From assembly GCA_022702935.2 (NCBI GenBank), contig JAKIML020000021.1:1-32778 (forward strand): DNA of 32,778 nt, read 5' to 3'. This document shows positions 16,223 to 24,155 of the stretch, piece by piece. Numbering within the stretch: position 1 is the first letter of the stretch; the number at the start of each line of letters is the position of its first letter. The position numbers and the translations under genes are program-made. The notes under the pieces were generated by a model. It made no database searches. It saw only the letters and a list, made by a program, of their open reading frames with translations, and was not told the origin of the DNA. This stretch comes from Bacillota bacterium (GTDB lineage: Bacteria; Bacillota; Clostridia; DSM-8532).

Positions 16223-17134
16223 CTAAATCTCCCCTTGCTTCTCCAGATAGAGCTTCTCCAGCTCGGCCTCATTTAAGAAGCCTTGAGCAGCGCCCTTTTC
16301 GCCAATCTTCCAAGATGCAAAGACAATGGCATGCTTGATGGCTAGATAGGGATCGGCGGTTTTGGCATAGTAGTGCAGGAAGCATGAAAAGAGGCTGTCC
16401 CCGGCACCAATGGTATTGACAATGGGGCGGGTTTTGACGGCCTTGAATCGTCCCATAAAGCCGTCCTTTTTGACATAGAGCAAAGCTCCTTCACTGCCAA
16501 GACCAATGACCAGGATATCATTGTCATACTCACTGATAACCTTTCGGGCAAAGCCTTCATAGTCCCCATCCATGCCCTCATGACTCATGAAGAGGATATT
16601 GGCATAGCGCATATAGTCAGAATTGTAGGCATCGTGGATATCCTTGAGCACATGAACGTCGGTGGCCACTAATTTGCCTAATTCTCTGGCCTTCTTTAAA
16701 AGCGGTCTTGAGAAGTTGATATTGCACAAGGCGGCAATATCGCAGGCCTTTAAGGCCTCTATAGCGATATCCTGGGGATAAACCGCCTCCTGGATATCCT
16801 TTAAATCAGTATATATCTGCCGTTTTCCCTGAGGATCGTAGAGGATGACCGATTGGGGTGTCTCCTTAATCAGAGGGAGCACATGGCGGGTATCCACACC
16901 ACTTTCTTCAAGCGCCTTTTTTACCGATTCATACTGCATATCCTGCCCGGTCAGGCTCAGCAAATCCACCTGATCTCCCAATGTAGTCAGGGCCTTGGCC
17001 AGATTAATACCGACCCCCGAGACTGTTGAGGCCACGCCAAAAAAGGGGTAGTTCACAGGATTATAGGCAATGGGAAAGCCATCAATACGTAAGGTTGTTT
17101 CAATATTCGTAAGCCCTGCCACTAAGATCTTCAT
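16223..17134 (-). CDS. PfkB-family carbohydrate kinase
   Basis: A 303-aa ribokinase/PfkB-fold sugar kinase, which transfers phosphate from ATP to a sugar or nucleoside hydroxyl in the cytoplasm. The start at 17134 has AGGAGG 6 bases upstream. The N-terminus KILVAGLTNIETTLRIDGFP and the glycine-rich GVASTVSGVGINLAKAL segment (33-50) fit the substrate domain. The C-terminal signature TIGAGDSLFSCFL (241-253) gives the catalytic Asp246 and anion hole. The length is usual. No neighbouring transporter identifies the substrate. A LacI-type palindrome and promoter elements upstream suggest carbon-source control. The gene is transcribed alone, toward the tRNA. Confidence 0.88.
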   Translation of the reverse strand: MKILVAGLTNIETTLRIDGFPIAYNPVNYPFFGVASTVSGVGINLAKALTTLGDQVDLLSLTGQDMQYESVKKALEESGVDTRHVLPLIKETPQSVILYDPQGKRQIYTDLKDIQEAVYPQDIAIEALKACDIAALCNINFSRPLLKKARELGKLVATDVHVLKDIHDAYNSDYMRYANILFMSHEGMDGDYEGFARKVISEYDNDILVIGLGSEGALLYVKKDGFMGRFKAVKTRPIVNTIGAGDSLFSCFLHYYAKTADPYLAIKHAIVFASWKIGEKGAAQGFLNEAELEKLYLEKQGEI

Positions 17135-17152
17135 GGTCACCCTCCTAAGAGA

Positions 17153-17181
17153 TGTATAGTGGTAGCATAGCATAAGAACAA
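17153..17181 (-). promoter_or_regulatory. Promoter candidate of the PfkB-family kinase gene
   Basis: On the minus strand TTGTTC (17176-17181) and TATACA (17153-17158) are 17 bp apart. The leader would be only about 12 bases, so an alternative -10 (TATGCT, about ten bases upstream) with a weak -35 overlapping the palindrome is also possible. Confidence 0.45.
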
Positions 17182-17187
17182 TAAAAA

Positions 17188-17199
17188 GAAAACGTTTTC
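17188..17199. promoter_or_regulatory. LacI/CcpA-type operator palindrome
   Basis: GAAAACGTTTTC is a perfect 12-bp palindrome with the central CG typical of LacI-family (including CcpA cre) operators. It lies immediately upstream of the kinase promoter and would fit repression or catabolite control of the kinase gene. No regulator gene is in the window. Confidence 0.6.
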
Positions 17200-17275
17200 C
17201 TTAAATGTGGACAGGCCTATTCCTGGTAATGGTTTCATCCCTTACGATTACGCCCTTTACCAGGAGCAGAAAAGC

Positions 17276-17671
17276 TTAATCCAGATCACCCTCGGTGTCG
17301 TAGGGCCAGTCAATGATTCCGCCCAGATTAAGCACCCTGTTATAGCCCATCTCCATCAGGGTCTTTGCAGCAGTGGTGCTCCTTTTGCCGCTTCTGCAAT
17401 AGACAATGATGGTTGTGTTCTTGTCGGGCACTACATCGGCGATTTTCTCTTTAATCTCGTCAACGGGAATGAGGATGCTACCCGGGATACGCATGGATTT
17501 ATGCTCATCCGGGGTTCTTACATCGATCAACACGGCATTGCTGTTTCCCTTAATCAGCTCCAACGCGTCCTTGGGGGATATATTGGTCACAGAATTTATC
17601 GAGGCTGAGCAGGAGGAAAAGGAGAAAAGGGACAGCCCCAGTAAACTGATGAGCAAGGTTTTCAATCTCAT
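17276..17671 (-). CDS. Rhodanese-domain lipoprotein
   Basis: A 131-aa surface lipoprotein. The N-terminus MRLKTLLISLLGLSLFSFSSC is a lipoprotein signal with Cys21 as the likely lipidated residue. The rest is a single rhodanese domain: AVLIDVRTPDEH, the active-site loop CRSGKRS with Cys92, and a C-terminal GGIIDWP. Rhodaneses move sulfur between thiosulfate, persulfides and acceptors; small exported ones have mostly unknown partners. A purine-rich ribosome site (AAGGAAGG) lies upstream. It is separate from the kinase gene by about 140 bp and shares no clear operon. The catalytic cysteine is present, so it is probably active. Confidence 0.88.
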   Translation of the reverse strand: MRLKTLLISLLGLSLFSFSSCSASINSVTNISPKDALELIKGNSNAVLIDVRTPDEHKSMRIPGSILIPVDEIKEKIADVVPDKNTTIIVYCRSGKRSTTAAKTLMEMGYNRVLNLGGIIDWPYDTEGDLD

Positions 17672-18076
17672 AATACTATCGCCTTCCTTTCTTGCCTATG
17701 AACTGTCTTGCTCCGTTTATCAAGGAGCTTATCATTTATGAGTCACATTAAGAAGTGACAAAGTTACATTTTAGCATTCATGTTTTTGCGAAAACCTATA
17801 CTTCCTTCACATTTGAGCGTGAAGAAGTTAACCGAAATAAATAGCAATAGCAACCAAAAATGGATAATGCGATAGGAAATTGTGAAAAAAGTCCCCAACC
17901 ACAGGCTATAGGCGGGTTTGAGCCGTAATTGAGAGTATAAAACTTCGATTTTATGGCAATTGCTAAAAGTGGCTTGATATGCGGGTTTTGGCGTTCGACA
18001 ATGAGGCCGATCCGCCCGGGCACACATTCTCTCTTGAAAAATTTAAAAAAATTTATAAAAATGATGGCTTTTTATG
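17672..18076. other. Intergenic block, no confident gene
   Basis: About 400 bp between divergent genes. It contains a small hairpin (GTCAC/GTGAC near 17,743-17,760). A block at about 17,796-18,027 has two overlapping open frames on the minus strand (75 and 87 codons) with unlikely compositions and no ribosome site. The block's even composition and double openness suggest a structured or repeated non-coding element more than a gene. The HU promoter follows. Confidence 0.5.
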
Positions 18077-18104
18077 TTGTTTTATGAAATAATATGGGTA
18101 TAAA
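18077..18104 (+). promoter_or_regulatory. Promoter of the HU gene
   Basis: TTGTTT (18077-18082) and TATAAA (18099-18104) are separated by 16 bp, 45 bp before the HU start codon. Confidence 0.5.
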
Positions 18105-18149
18105 ACTACTTGGCAGTAAGTGCCATAAATATCCGAAAGGAGAGTTGAC

Positions 18150-18443
18150 ATGAATAAGGCGAATCTTATTGATGCAATTGCAAAGAAAGCCGAAATGACA
18201 AAGAAGGATGCAGGTATTGCTCTGGACGCTATCATCGAAAGCGTAAGCGCTTCTCTGGCAAAGGGTGAAAAGGTAACTCTCGTTGGTTTTGGAACCTTTG
18301 ACGTAAGAGAACGCAAGGCTCGTACCGGTGTTAATCCCCGGACCAAGGAAAAGATCAAGATTCCTGCTTCCAAGGCACCTGTATTCAAGGCCGGTAAGGA
18401 ATTGAAGGAAAAGGTTGCAGCAGCTAAGGGTAAGAAGAAGTAA
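18150..18443 (+). CDS. hup: DNA-binding protein HU
   Basis: A 97-aa histone-like protein that binds and bends DNA as a dimer to shape the nucleoid. It begins MNKANLIDAIAKKAEMTKKDA, carries the family signature GFGTFDVRERKARTGVNPRT (about 49-68), which forms the DNA-clasping arm, and ends in a Lys-rich tail (KVAAAKGKKK) slightly longer than the usual 90 residues. The ribosome site GAAAGGAGAG precedes the ATG. Codon use is typical of highly expressed genes. It is followed by a strong terminator, so it is monocistronic. HU-type proteins also often assist site-specific recombination, but nothing here links it to the nearby integrase. Confidence 0.96.
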   Translation: MNKANLIDAIAKKAEMTKKDAGIALDAIIESVSASLAKGEKVTLVGFGTFDVRERKARTGVNPRTKEKIKIPASKAPVFKAGKELKEKVAAAKGKKK

Positions 18444-18460
18444 TTTAGCATAATAATTGT

Positions 18461-18488
18461 AAAGCAGCCCGCAGGGGCTGCTTTTTTA
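18461..18488 (+). terminator. Terminator of the HU gene
   Basis: Arms AGCAGCCC (18463-18470) and GGGCTGCT (18475-18482) are followed by a run of six T residues. Confidence 0.92.
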
Positions 18489-18644
18489 TGTAAAAATAAC
18501 ATTTTACTTTATAGATATATGCATTTTGATGCCATGTCCCATGCTTTTGGTGTAAAATTGATAAAGGATTGCATAGCCTTTATTGACCAGGCACTGTACC
18601 CTGTTAAGTGTAAATTTCTTTTGAAAGGACAGAATGAGGAGATC

Positions 18645-19376
18645 ATGAACGGCGCACCGATTATTTCGATAAAGAATGTTACCAAACGGTACAAAAAGCG
18701 CAATGCCCTTGACAATATATCCATAGATATATACAAGGGTGAGATTTTTGGCCTGCTGGGTCCCAACGGCGCGGGCAAGTCCACCTGCATTTCATTGCTG
18801 GCCACCATCAATCGGCCCGAAGCCGGCGAAATCTTCGTTGATGGGCAAAACCTTCTGAAAAAGCCCGAGGCCATGAGGGCAAGAATGGGCTATGTGCCCC
18901 AGGATATTGCATTATATCCCATGCTCTCTGCCTTTGATAACCTGAATTTCTGGGGCGGCATCTACGGGATTGATGCCAAGCTCCGTCATGAGCGGATTGA
19001 TGAGGTTCTTAGGCTGCTCAAGCTCTATGATAGGAAGAATGACAGAGTGGGGACCTTTTCGGGAGGGATGAAGCGGCGTTTGAACATCGCAGCAGCCCTT
19101 CTCCATAAGCCGGACATCCTCATCATGGATGAACCCACCGCCGGTGTGGATGTGCTATCAAGGGCTACCATTGCCGACTTGATTCGTCAGTTAAAGCAAC
19201 AGGGCTGCACCATGATCATCACAAGCCATTATATTGATGAACTGGAGCTCCTCTGTGATCGTGTCGCTATTCTTAAGGAAGGCAGCCTTCTTCATACCGG
19301 AACCATTGATGAGGTTCTTGCAAAAACTGCCGCGCCCAATCTGGAGCAATTAATGCTGAGGCTGGAGGATGCATAG
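18645..19376 (+). CDS. ABC-2 type exporter, ATP-binding protein
   Basis: A 243-aa ATPase that powers the two following permeases. The start at 18645 is chosen for its GAGGAG site; an upstream frame from 18519 adds 42 residues that do not belong to the family and has no ribosome site. It has Walker A GPNGAGKST (about 40-48), the Q-loop in GYVPQD, signature FSGGMKRR, Walker B ILIMDEPTAGVD and the H-loop ITSHY. This is the DrrA/CcmA-like class used for drug, lipid or antibiotic export. The stop overlaps the leader of the next gene. Substrate cannot be read from sequence. Confidence 0.92.
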   Translation: MNGAPIISIKNVTKRYKKRNALDNISIDIYKGEIFGLLGPNGAGKSTCISLLATINRPEAGEIFVDGQNLLKKPEAMRARMGYVPQDIALYPMLSAFDNLNFWGGIYGIDAKLRHERIDEVLRLLKLYDRKNDRVGTFSGGMKRRLNIAAALLHKPDILIMDEPTAGVDVLSRATIADLIRQLKQQGCTMIITSHYIDELELLCDRVAILKEGSLLHTGTIDEVLAKTAAPNLEQLMLRLEDA

Positions 19377-19377
19377 G

Positions 19378-20592
19378 ATGGCCGCCTTTTCAACCATATT
19401 GAAGAATGATCTGAAAATTATCCTTAAGGATATTAAGGCATTACTGCTGATCCTTTTTATGCCCCTTTTAATCATTGTTCTCTTTTCCCAGGCGCTGGCC
19501 CCACTTTTGAATTACAATACCTTTGTGGAGCCCTTCAGCCTCGTTCTGGTTGAGGAGGAAAAATCCTCATGGACAAACCTTTTGGCCACTCAGCTTAAGA
19601 ACATGGGCATTGTTGACAGGGTTTATTATAGTGATGAGGAGGAAGCCCGGGAGCTTATCAAAAACCAGAGTGCAGCAGCGGCCATTGTCCTTCCGAAGGA
19701 TCTGGTCAGCAGCATTGACCACTGGGAACCCATAGATGGCAAGATTATTGGTTCCGAACTTCAATACCTGGAGTCCAAGCTGGTCAAAAATATTGGTCTT
19801 GTAGGGTCCACGGCTGTATCGGCCGGGTTGGCAGCCCTTAATGTGATCTTTGATGTGCAGTTTGAAGCGGGCTTCACTTCCGAGGAGCTGCACCAGGAGA
19901 TCGTTGACGCCAATGAGGCCTATATTATGCAAGTCCTGAACCGTAAGGTGTTTATCAACGAAAAGAAGTTTGATAAGCCCGATGTCAATCCGGTGGTTTA
20001 TTATGCGCTTTCATTGTTATCGGTTTTCATTCTCTTTGCCTCCATACCCTGTATGAAGCTTTTGACCGAAGAACGGCGTCTGGGCATTCTCACCCGACTC
20101 AATGCGGCGCCCACCCGAAGCTGGCAGACGGTGCTCTCCAAGCTCATTGTTTCTTTATTAATCTCCATAACCCAATTTGCTATTATCTTTATTCTCATCG
20201 TCAGGGTGGGGGGCAAGGAACTTCTGTCCGCCCTGGGCCCCATGATTCCTGTGCTCATTGCCACCATTCTGGCTGCAGGAGCCTTCTCTCTTTTTGTAGC
20301 AAGTCTTGCAGGGAGCGGAAGCTTGGCCGATCTCATCGCCAACCTGTCCATCCTGCTTATGGCCGTGATGGGGGGAAGCCTGTTCCCTCTGGCCTCTTTG
20401 CCGGATTATTGCAGACCCGTGAGCCTGCTGACCATTAATCGATGGGCCACCGAGGGCTTCCTTAACGCCCTTTATGGGGAGAGCATCAATGCGGTTTATG
20501 CAAGCTGCGGGCCTCTTTTGCTCATTGCTGCGGGATACTTCCTGATCTCCGCCCTTATTCTGAGCGCTCAAAGAAGGAGGGTGTCCTCATGA
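19378..20592 (+). CDS. ABC-2 type exporter permease 1
   Basis: A 404-aa membrane protein. The start at 19378 is preferred over 19369 because GGAGG (19364-19368) is 9 bases before it. The topology is one N-terminal membrane helix (ALLLILFMPLLIIVLFSQAL), a large external region of about 170 residues, then five membrane helices (from about residue 205), the ABC2_membrane_3 layout. It forms a heterodimeric pore with the next gene. The reading frames overlap by 4 bp (ATGA at 20589-20592), showing coupled translation. No substrate can be assigned. Confidence 0.88.
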   Translation: MAAFSTILKNDLKIILKDIKALLLILFMPLLIIVLFSQALAPLLNYNTFVEPFSLVLVEEEKSSWTNLLATQLKNMGIVDRVYYSDEEEARELIKNQSAAAAIVLPKDLVSSIDHWEPIDGKIIGSELQYLESKLVKNIGLVGSTAVSAGLAALNVIFDVQFEAGFTSEELHQEIVDANEAYIMQVLNRKVFINEKKFDKPDVNPVVYYALSLLSVFILFASIPCMKLLTEERRLGILTRLNAAPTRSWQTVLSKLIVSLLISITQFAIIFILIVRVGGKELLSALGPMIPVLIATILAAGAFSLFVASLAGSGSLADLIANLSILLMAVMGGSLFPLASLPDYCRPVSLLTINRWATEGFLNALYGESINAVYASCGPLLLIAAGYFLISALILSAQRRRVSS

Positions 20593-21782
20593 AAATCCGT
20601 ACGCTCTATACCTATCGCCTTAAGGTGATTTTCTCCGATAAATGGTTCATCCTCGCCTTTTTGATCATTCCTTTGCTGCTGGCGCTGGTGACCGGCCATG
20701 CACAGCGTAAAGAAAAGCTGGGTTATGTACCCATTGTCATTGTGGATGAGGATGAAACCGAGGATTCAATAAGATTCTGCAATCGTCTTGCGCAAAAAGA
20801 AGGGTTCCAGGTCCATCAAACCGACCGGGAGACGGCCATGAACACTCTGAAGCAGGATAGGGCTGAGGTGATGGTTATTATTGAGGAGGGCTTTTCGGAA
20901 CATCTGGCTTCAGGAAAGCTTGAGAACACCATTACGCTCATAAAGTCTCCCAGTACCTATTCGGCCGAGATGATGAAGGAAATCGTCGGGAGTGAGGCCT
21001 TAAGGATTTACTCGGGCTATTTCGCCTACCAATGGATAACCAACAGCTTCGAAGGAAAGGATATGCAGGTCAGCCTGGACAAGGTCAAGGACAGGGTGGA
21101 AGCCTATTGGGAGCCCAAGCCCCTGATGACCATTACCTATGAGGAACTGGAAGTGACGCCCCAAACCGGTACATCCATTTCAGTCCCTTCCTTTACGGCG
21201 GCTTCCATGGGACTTCTGGTTCTGTTCATTATGATGGGCATTCTTTTCGGGAGTAGCTGGCTTTGCGAGGAAAAGGCAAACGGCACCTTGCAGAGAATAC
21301 TCTCGGTGGATGGTGCAACCCTGCCGCTTTTTGCGGCAAATATAGGGGCTCTGTCAACCATAGGGCTGTTGCTGACCGGTATTTTTGAGATTGTCCAGTG
21401 CTTCATCTTCAAAACAGCATTGCTTCAGGGTGCACTGTCCTGGCTGGTAATGCTGGGATACATCCTTTGCGCCTCGGCCATGAGTATGCTTATTGCTGCA
21501 CTATTGAATACCCCCCATCAGCTTCAGGCCTTTGTTCCTGTCTTTGCCTTAATCACGGGAGTTTTAGGCGGTTGCTTGTGGAACCTGCTGGGGGTTCCTT
21601 CCCAGCTTTTGAAACTGGCCCTTTTAACCCCTCAGGGCTGGGCGCTTCAAGCATTGACAAATCTTTATGCAGCACCCCGGCAATGGGGACTGGCGCTTCC
21701 CGCTCTCATGATCTTCCTGGGGCTGGCAATAATCTTTTTGGTCCTTGCCGTAAGGCGGTATAAGCGCGCTGTCAGAATTTAG
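20589..21782 (+). CDS. ABC-2 type exporter permease 2
   Basis: A 397-aa paralogue of the preceding permease with the same layout: a first helix (WFILAFLIIPLLLALVTG), an external domain of about 150 residues, and five or six C-terminal helices ending in a basic tail (VRRYKRAVRI). An AGAAGGAGG site lies inside the end of permease 1. The gene closes the three-gene operon and is followed by a hairpin shared with the convergent zinc-ribbon gene. The pair of non-identical permeases implies a heteromeric exporter. Confidence 0.88.
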   Translation: MKIRTLYTYRLKVIFSDKWFILAFLIIPLLLALVTGHAQRKEKLGYVPIVIVDEDETEDSIRFCNRLAQKEGFQVHQTDRETAMNTLKQDRAEVMVIIEEGFSEHLASGKLENTITLIKSPSTYSAEMMKEIVGSEALRIYSGYFAYQWITNSFEGKDMQVSLDKVKDRVEAYWEPKPLMTITYEELEVTPQTGTSISVPSFTAASMGLLVLFIMMGILFGSSWLCEEKANGTLQRILSVDGATLPLFAANIGALSTIGLLLTGIFEIVQCFIFKTALLQGALSWLVMLGYILCASAMSMLIAALLNTPHQLQAFVPVFALITGVLGGCLWNLLGVPSQLLKLALLTPQGWALQALTNLYAAPRQWGLALPALMIFLGLAIIFLVLAVRRYKRAVRI

Positions 21783-21791
21783 GCATAACAA

Positions 21792-21820
21792 AAGGGAGGT
21801 GGAACCACCTCCCTTAATTT
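21792..21820. terminator. Bidirectional terminator between convergent genes
   Basis: A perfect stem with arms AAGGGAGGTGG (21792-21802) and CCACCTCCCTT (21805-21815) and a tight loop, with T-rich sequence to the right and A-rich sequence to the left, between the stops of the exporter operon and the zinc-ribbon gene. Confidence 0.85.
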
Positions 21821-21828
21821 TTCAGGTT

Positions 21829-23682
21829 CTAAAAGCCCTGAAGCATGAATATCAGAGGACTGATTTGCTCATAGATCTCTTCGCCCAATTCCTCAAAATC
21901 ATCCTCAGTGGCTGTTGCCAAATCCAGTGTTTCGTCGGCCTTAGGAATTTCAACCTTCTGACCGTAAGTGTTTTGGGTATCAACACTGAAGCCGATGCTA
22001 ACGGATTCGGGAGCAGAATAATAGTAGACTAATTTTTCGGGGAGCGCCACACTCAGATTGCCCTTGTAGCTGCTTTCGGTAACCTGCTTTTTACCGTTAC
22101 GGGTTTTGGTGCCGTTGATTTTGGCCGTAATCTCAACGCTCGAGCTGTCATCGCTGTAATCTTCATTGACGATGATTGACGCATTGACATCATGCTTCAC
22201 TTCATTCTTGCCCTGCAACTCTTCTTTGGAGCTCAGAGACATATCAAAGGATGCATAGTAGTCAGTGAAGCTGAATTTAACGTCAAAGTCGCAGATATCC
22301 GAAGAGGCGTCATAGTCCTTAATGATACTGAATTCACCGCTGAAGTTGTCTTCCTGGGACAGGGTAACACGGGTCTTATGGGAGAGCCCCTCATTGACCT
22401 GCTCAAGGGTCAGGAGAATTTCTTCATCATCCTCGGCAAGGGTAATTTCATATTTCACAATGTCAAGTCCCTTTATGTAGACCTTGGCGGTGACCTTTTC
22501 AGGGAACATGGTTTCGTCCAGATTACTCTTAAGCCCATTGAGCATGGCCTTGTAATTGGACTTGCTTAAGAGATCCTCCAGATCCACCATATCAAGCATG
22601 TCTTTGTAGAGGGGATTCTCGGAGAGAATATCTACCAGCTTAAGGATATTGCCTATGGTAAGATTATAGAATTCCTGGCTGTCCTTAGCCATGGAAAGTA
22701 CGTTGGCTACAAGCTTTTTCTGAGCCTTTTGGTTCAGCTTAATGGTGATCTCCTGGCACTTGATCTCCTCACCAAAGAGGTCGGTGGTCCGGCCTCTCTT
22801 AATGGACATATTGGATGGATCGATGCTGTCAACGATGGTCTTGGAAAAGTCCTGCATCACCTTTTTCAAAGCAGCCCTGTCAATTTTGATATCATCGTAG
22901 ATTCTGCTTCCAAACCAAGGATCCATGTTTTCAAACATCTCAAGGGCCTCTTCATCAACGGAAGGAAGGAGGTTGGCCAGATTATCAAGGTTGCTCAGAT
23001 CCCCCACAATGGTTTTTCTGGAGAGTTCGGGAACACTTAATCCAAACTTCTTGCCATCCACATAGGCGTTAACGGTAAGCAGGGGATTTTGCATATACTT
23101 AACGCCGAAATTTATGATTTGCTTTTTGTTCTTGGCATCAACAGCGCTTCCGAAACTGATGGAGGCGTTCTTAAGAGCATCCTTCACAATGCCGATGGTG
23201 CTGTTATCATTGCCCAACAATACACTCAGAAACTCATCATCCAGCGATAGAGCAATCTCAGTTTGTGTCTTGATAGTATCCTGATAGAAAGGATCGAGGA
23301 CTTTTTCCCTGAACTGGGTCAATTGCTTATCAATGGTGTCATAGCTGTCACGCACTGTAGCATACTGGGCTATAGTCAGCGTGGTTTTGGCAGGCAGGAA
23401 GGTATAGTATCCAAGGACCGTTACTCCGGCACCCAGGACCAATACCAAGACGAGGGCAAGAATGATCTTAAGCGCAATGCGCTTCTTTTTCGGTTTGGCA
23501 GGGGGCTCTTCGGGTAAGGTATATCCGGATTGATAAGTTTGAGGGCTTGTCAACTCATTGCTCTCAACCGGTTCTAATGCAGTAGTGGGCGTGCTTTCGG
23601 TGGAACTATTCTGCCTGGCTCCGCATGCGGTGCAAAAACTTGCACCCTCAGGCAGTTGGCTTCCACATTTGTTACAGAACAT
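21829..23682 (-). CDS. Zinc-ribbon, single-pass membrane protein with large external domain
   Basis: A 617-aa protein. The start at 23682 is chosen because AAAGGATGG lies 5-13 bases upstream; Met codons further upstream lack a site. The N-terminus is a classic zinc ribbon (CNKCG at 3-7 and CTAC at 17-20), then a Ser/Thr/Pro linker, a basic patch (PKKKR) and one membrane helix at about 69-92 (ALKIILALVLVLVLGAGVTVL). The remaining 520 residues face outside, are beta-rich and polar, and have no catalytic motif I recognise. This general layout recurs in Bacillota proteins of the YvbJ/TcaA type, linked in a few cases to envelope stress or antibiotic response. Function here is unknown. It is monocistronic. 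Confidence 0.8.
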   Translation of the reverse strand: MFCNKCGSQLPEGASFCTACGARQNSSTESTPTTALEPVESNELTSPQTYQSGYTLPEEPPAKPKKKRIALKIILALVLVLVLGAGVTVLGYYTFLPAKTTLTIAQYATVRDSYDTIDKQLTQFREKVLDPFYQDTIKTQTEIALSLDDEFLSVLLGNDNSTIGIVKDALKNASISFGSAVDAKNKKQIINFGVKYMQNPLLTVNAYVDGKKFGLSVPELSRKTIVGDLSNLDNLANLLPSVDEEALEMFENMDPWFGSRIYDDIKIDRAALKKVMQDFSKTIVDSIDPSNMSIKRGRTTDLFGEEIKCQEITIKLNQKAQKKLVANVLSMAKDSQEFYNLTIGNILKLVDILSENPLYKDMLDMVDLEDLLSKSNYKAMLNGLKSNLDETMFPEKVTAKVYIKGLDIVKYEITLAEDDEEILLTLEQVNEGLSHKTRVTLSQEDNFSGEFSIIKDYDASSDICDFDVKFSFTDYYASFDMSLSSKEELQGKNEVKHDVNASIIVNEDYSDDSSSVEITAKINGTKTRNGKKQVTESSYKGNLSVALPEKLVYYYSAPESVSIGFSVDTQNTYGQKVEIPKADETLDLATATEDDFEELGEEIYEQISPLIFMLQGF

Positions 23683-24045
23683 ACGATCCATCCTTTCATA
23701 CCTATTGACTGGAGTGTTAAAATACACCTTTTACCATCATATCATACTTAATGAATCTAGGAAACTTATTAGTATTATGGACTAAAATGTAATCGATTGC
23801 ATAAAGAACTAAGGAATATCGACATTTCAAAGCCCAAAAACCTGTGTTTTTTGTCAGATTGTGGTGCAAATTTGTTAAAATAGCGTTGCTCTTGTGCAAA
23901 AGCACCCTTCGGATTTGTTCATGACAAGCTCTATTTTTTGTAAACTGGAATAAAAAAATGGCATTCTGCCTATGATAAAAAGGCCATTCTATATATTATG
24001 ACAAATAAGGGGGCACGAATAACTGAAAAATTTGGTCAATATTTA
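23683..24045. other. Divergent intergenic region, no gene
   Basis: About 360 AT-rich bp between the zinc-ribbon gene (leftward) and the sugar-binding-protein promoter (rightward). No ORF is convincing; one 62-codon leftward frame has no ribosome site. Promoter sequences for the zinc-ribbon gene should lie in its left part, but I see no consensus pair there. Confidence 0.5.
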
Positions 24046-24074
24046 TTGACAAAATTATCAATGCAAATTATAAT
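24046..24074 (+). promoter_or_regulatory. Consensus sigma-A promoter of the maltodextrin locus
   Basis: TTGACA (24046-24051) and TATAAT (24069-24074) with exactly 17 bp between them, the full consensus. It lies about 80 bp before the binding-protein gene and predicts very strong transcription when not repressed. Confidence 0.9.
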
Positions 24075-24088
24075 AAAATCATAGCGTG

Positions 24089-24102
24089 TGCAAACGCTTG
24101 CT
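24089..24102. promoter_or_regulatory. LacI-family operator (cre/MalR-like)
   Basis: TGCAAACGCTTGCT matches the LacI/CcpA-type consensus at most positions (TGNAAACGNTTNC core). It begins 15 bp after the -10 box, so a bound repressor would cover the early transcribed region. It suits a maltose regulator or catabolite repression. No regulator gene is in the window. Confidence 0.7.
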
Positions 24103-24155
24103 CTATTAAGACAGAGGCAAAAGCCTCAAGAAAATCTATAAGGAGGAAATTCTCA

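Noticed and set aside
16213-16234. GGGGAG/CTCCCC hairpin at the end of the PfkB kinase gene
   Set aside because: The arms are short, overlap the stop codon and lack a T-tract on the minus strand, so it is not a convincing terminator.
17764-18027. Overlapping 87- and 75-codon frames on the minus strand
   Set aside because: No ribosome site, implausible composition, and both frames open at once; kept only as a possible repeat.
18519-18644. Upstream extension of the ABC ATPase frame (42 codons)
   Set aside because: No ribosome site at 18519, and the added residues are foreign to the family; GAGGAG before 18645 marks the start.
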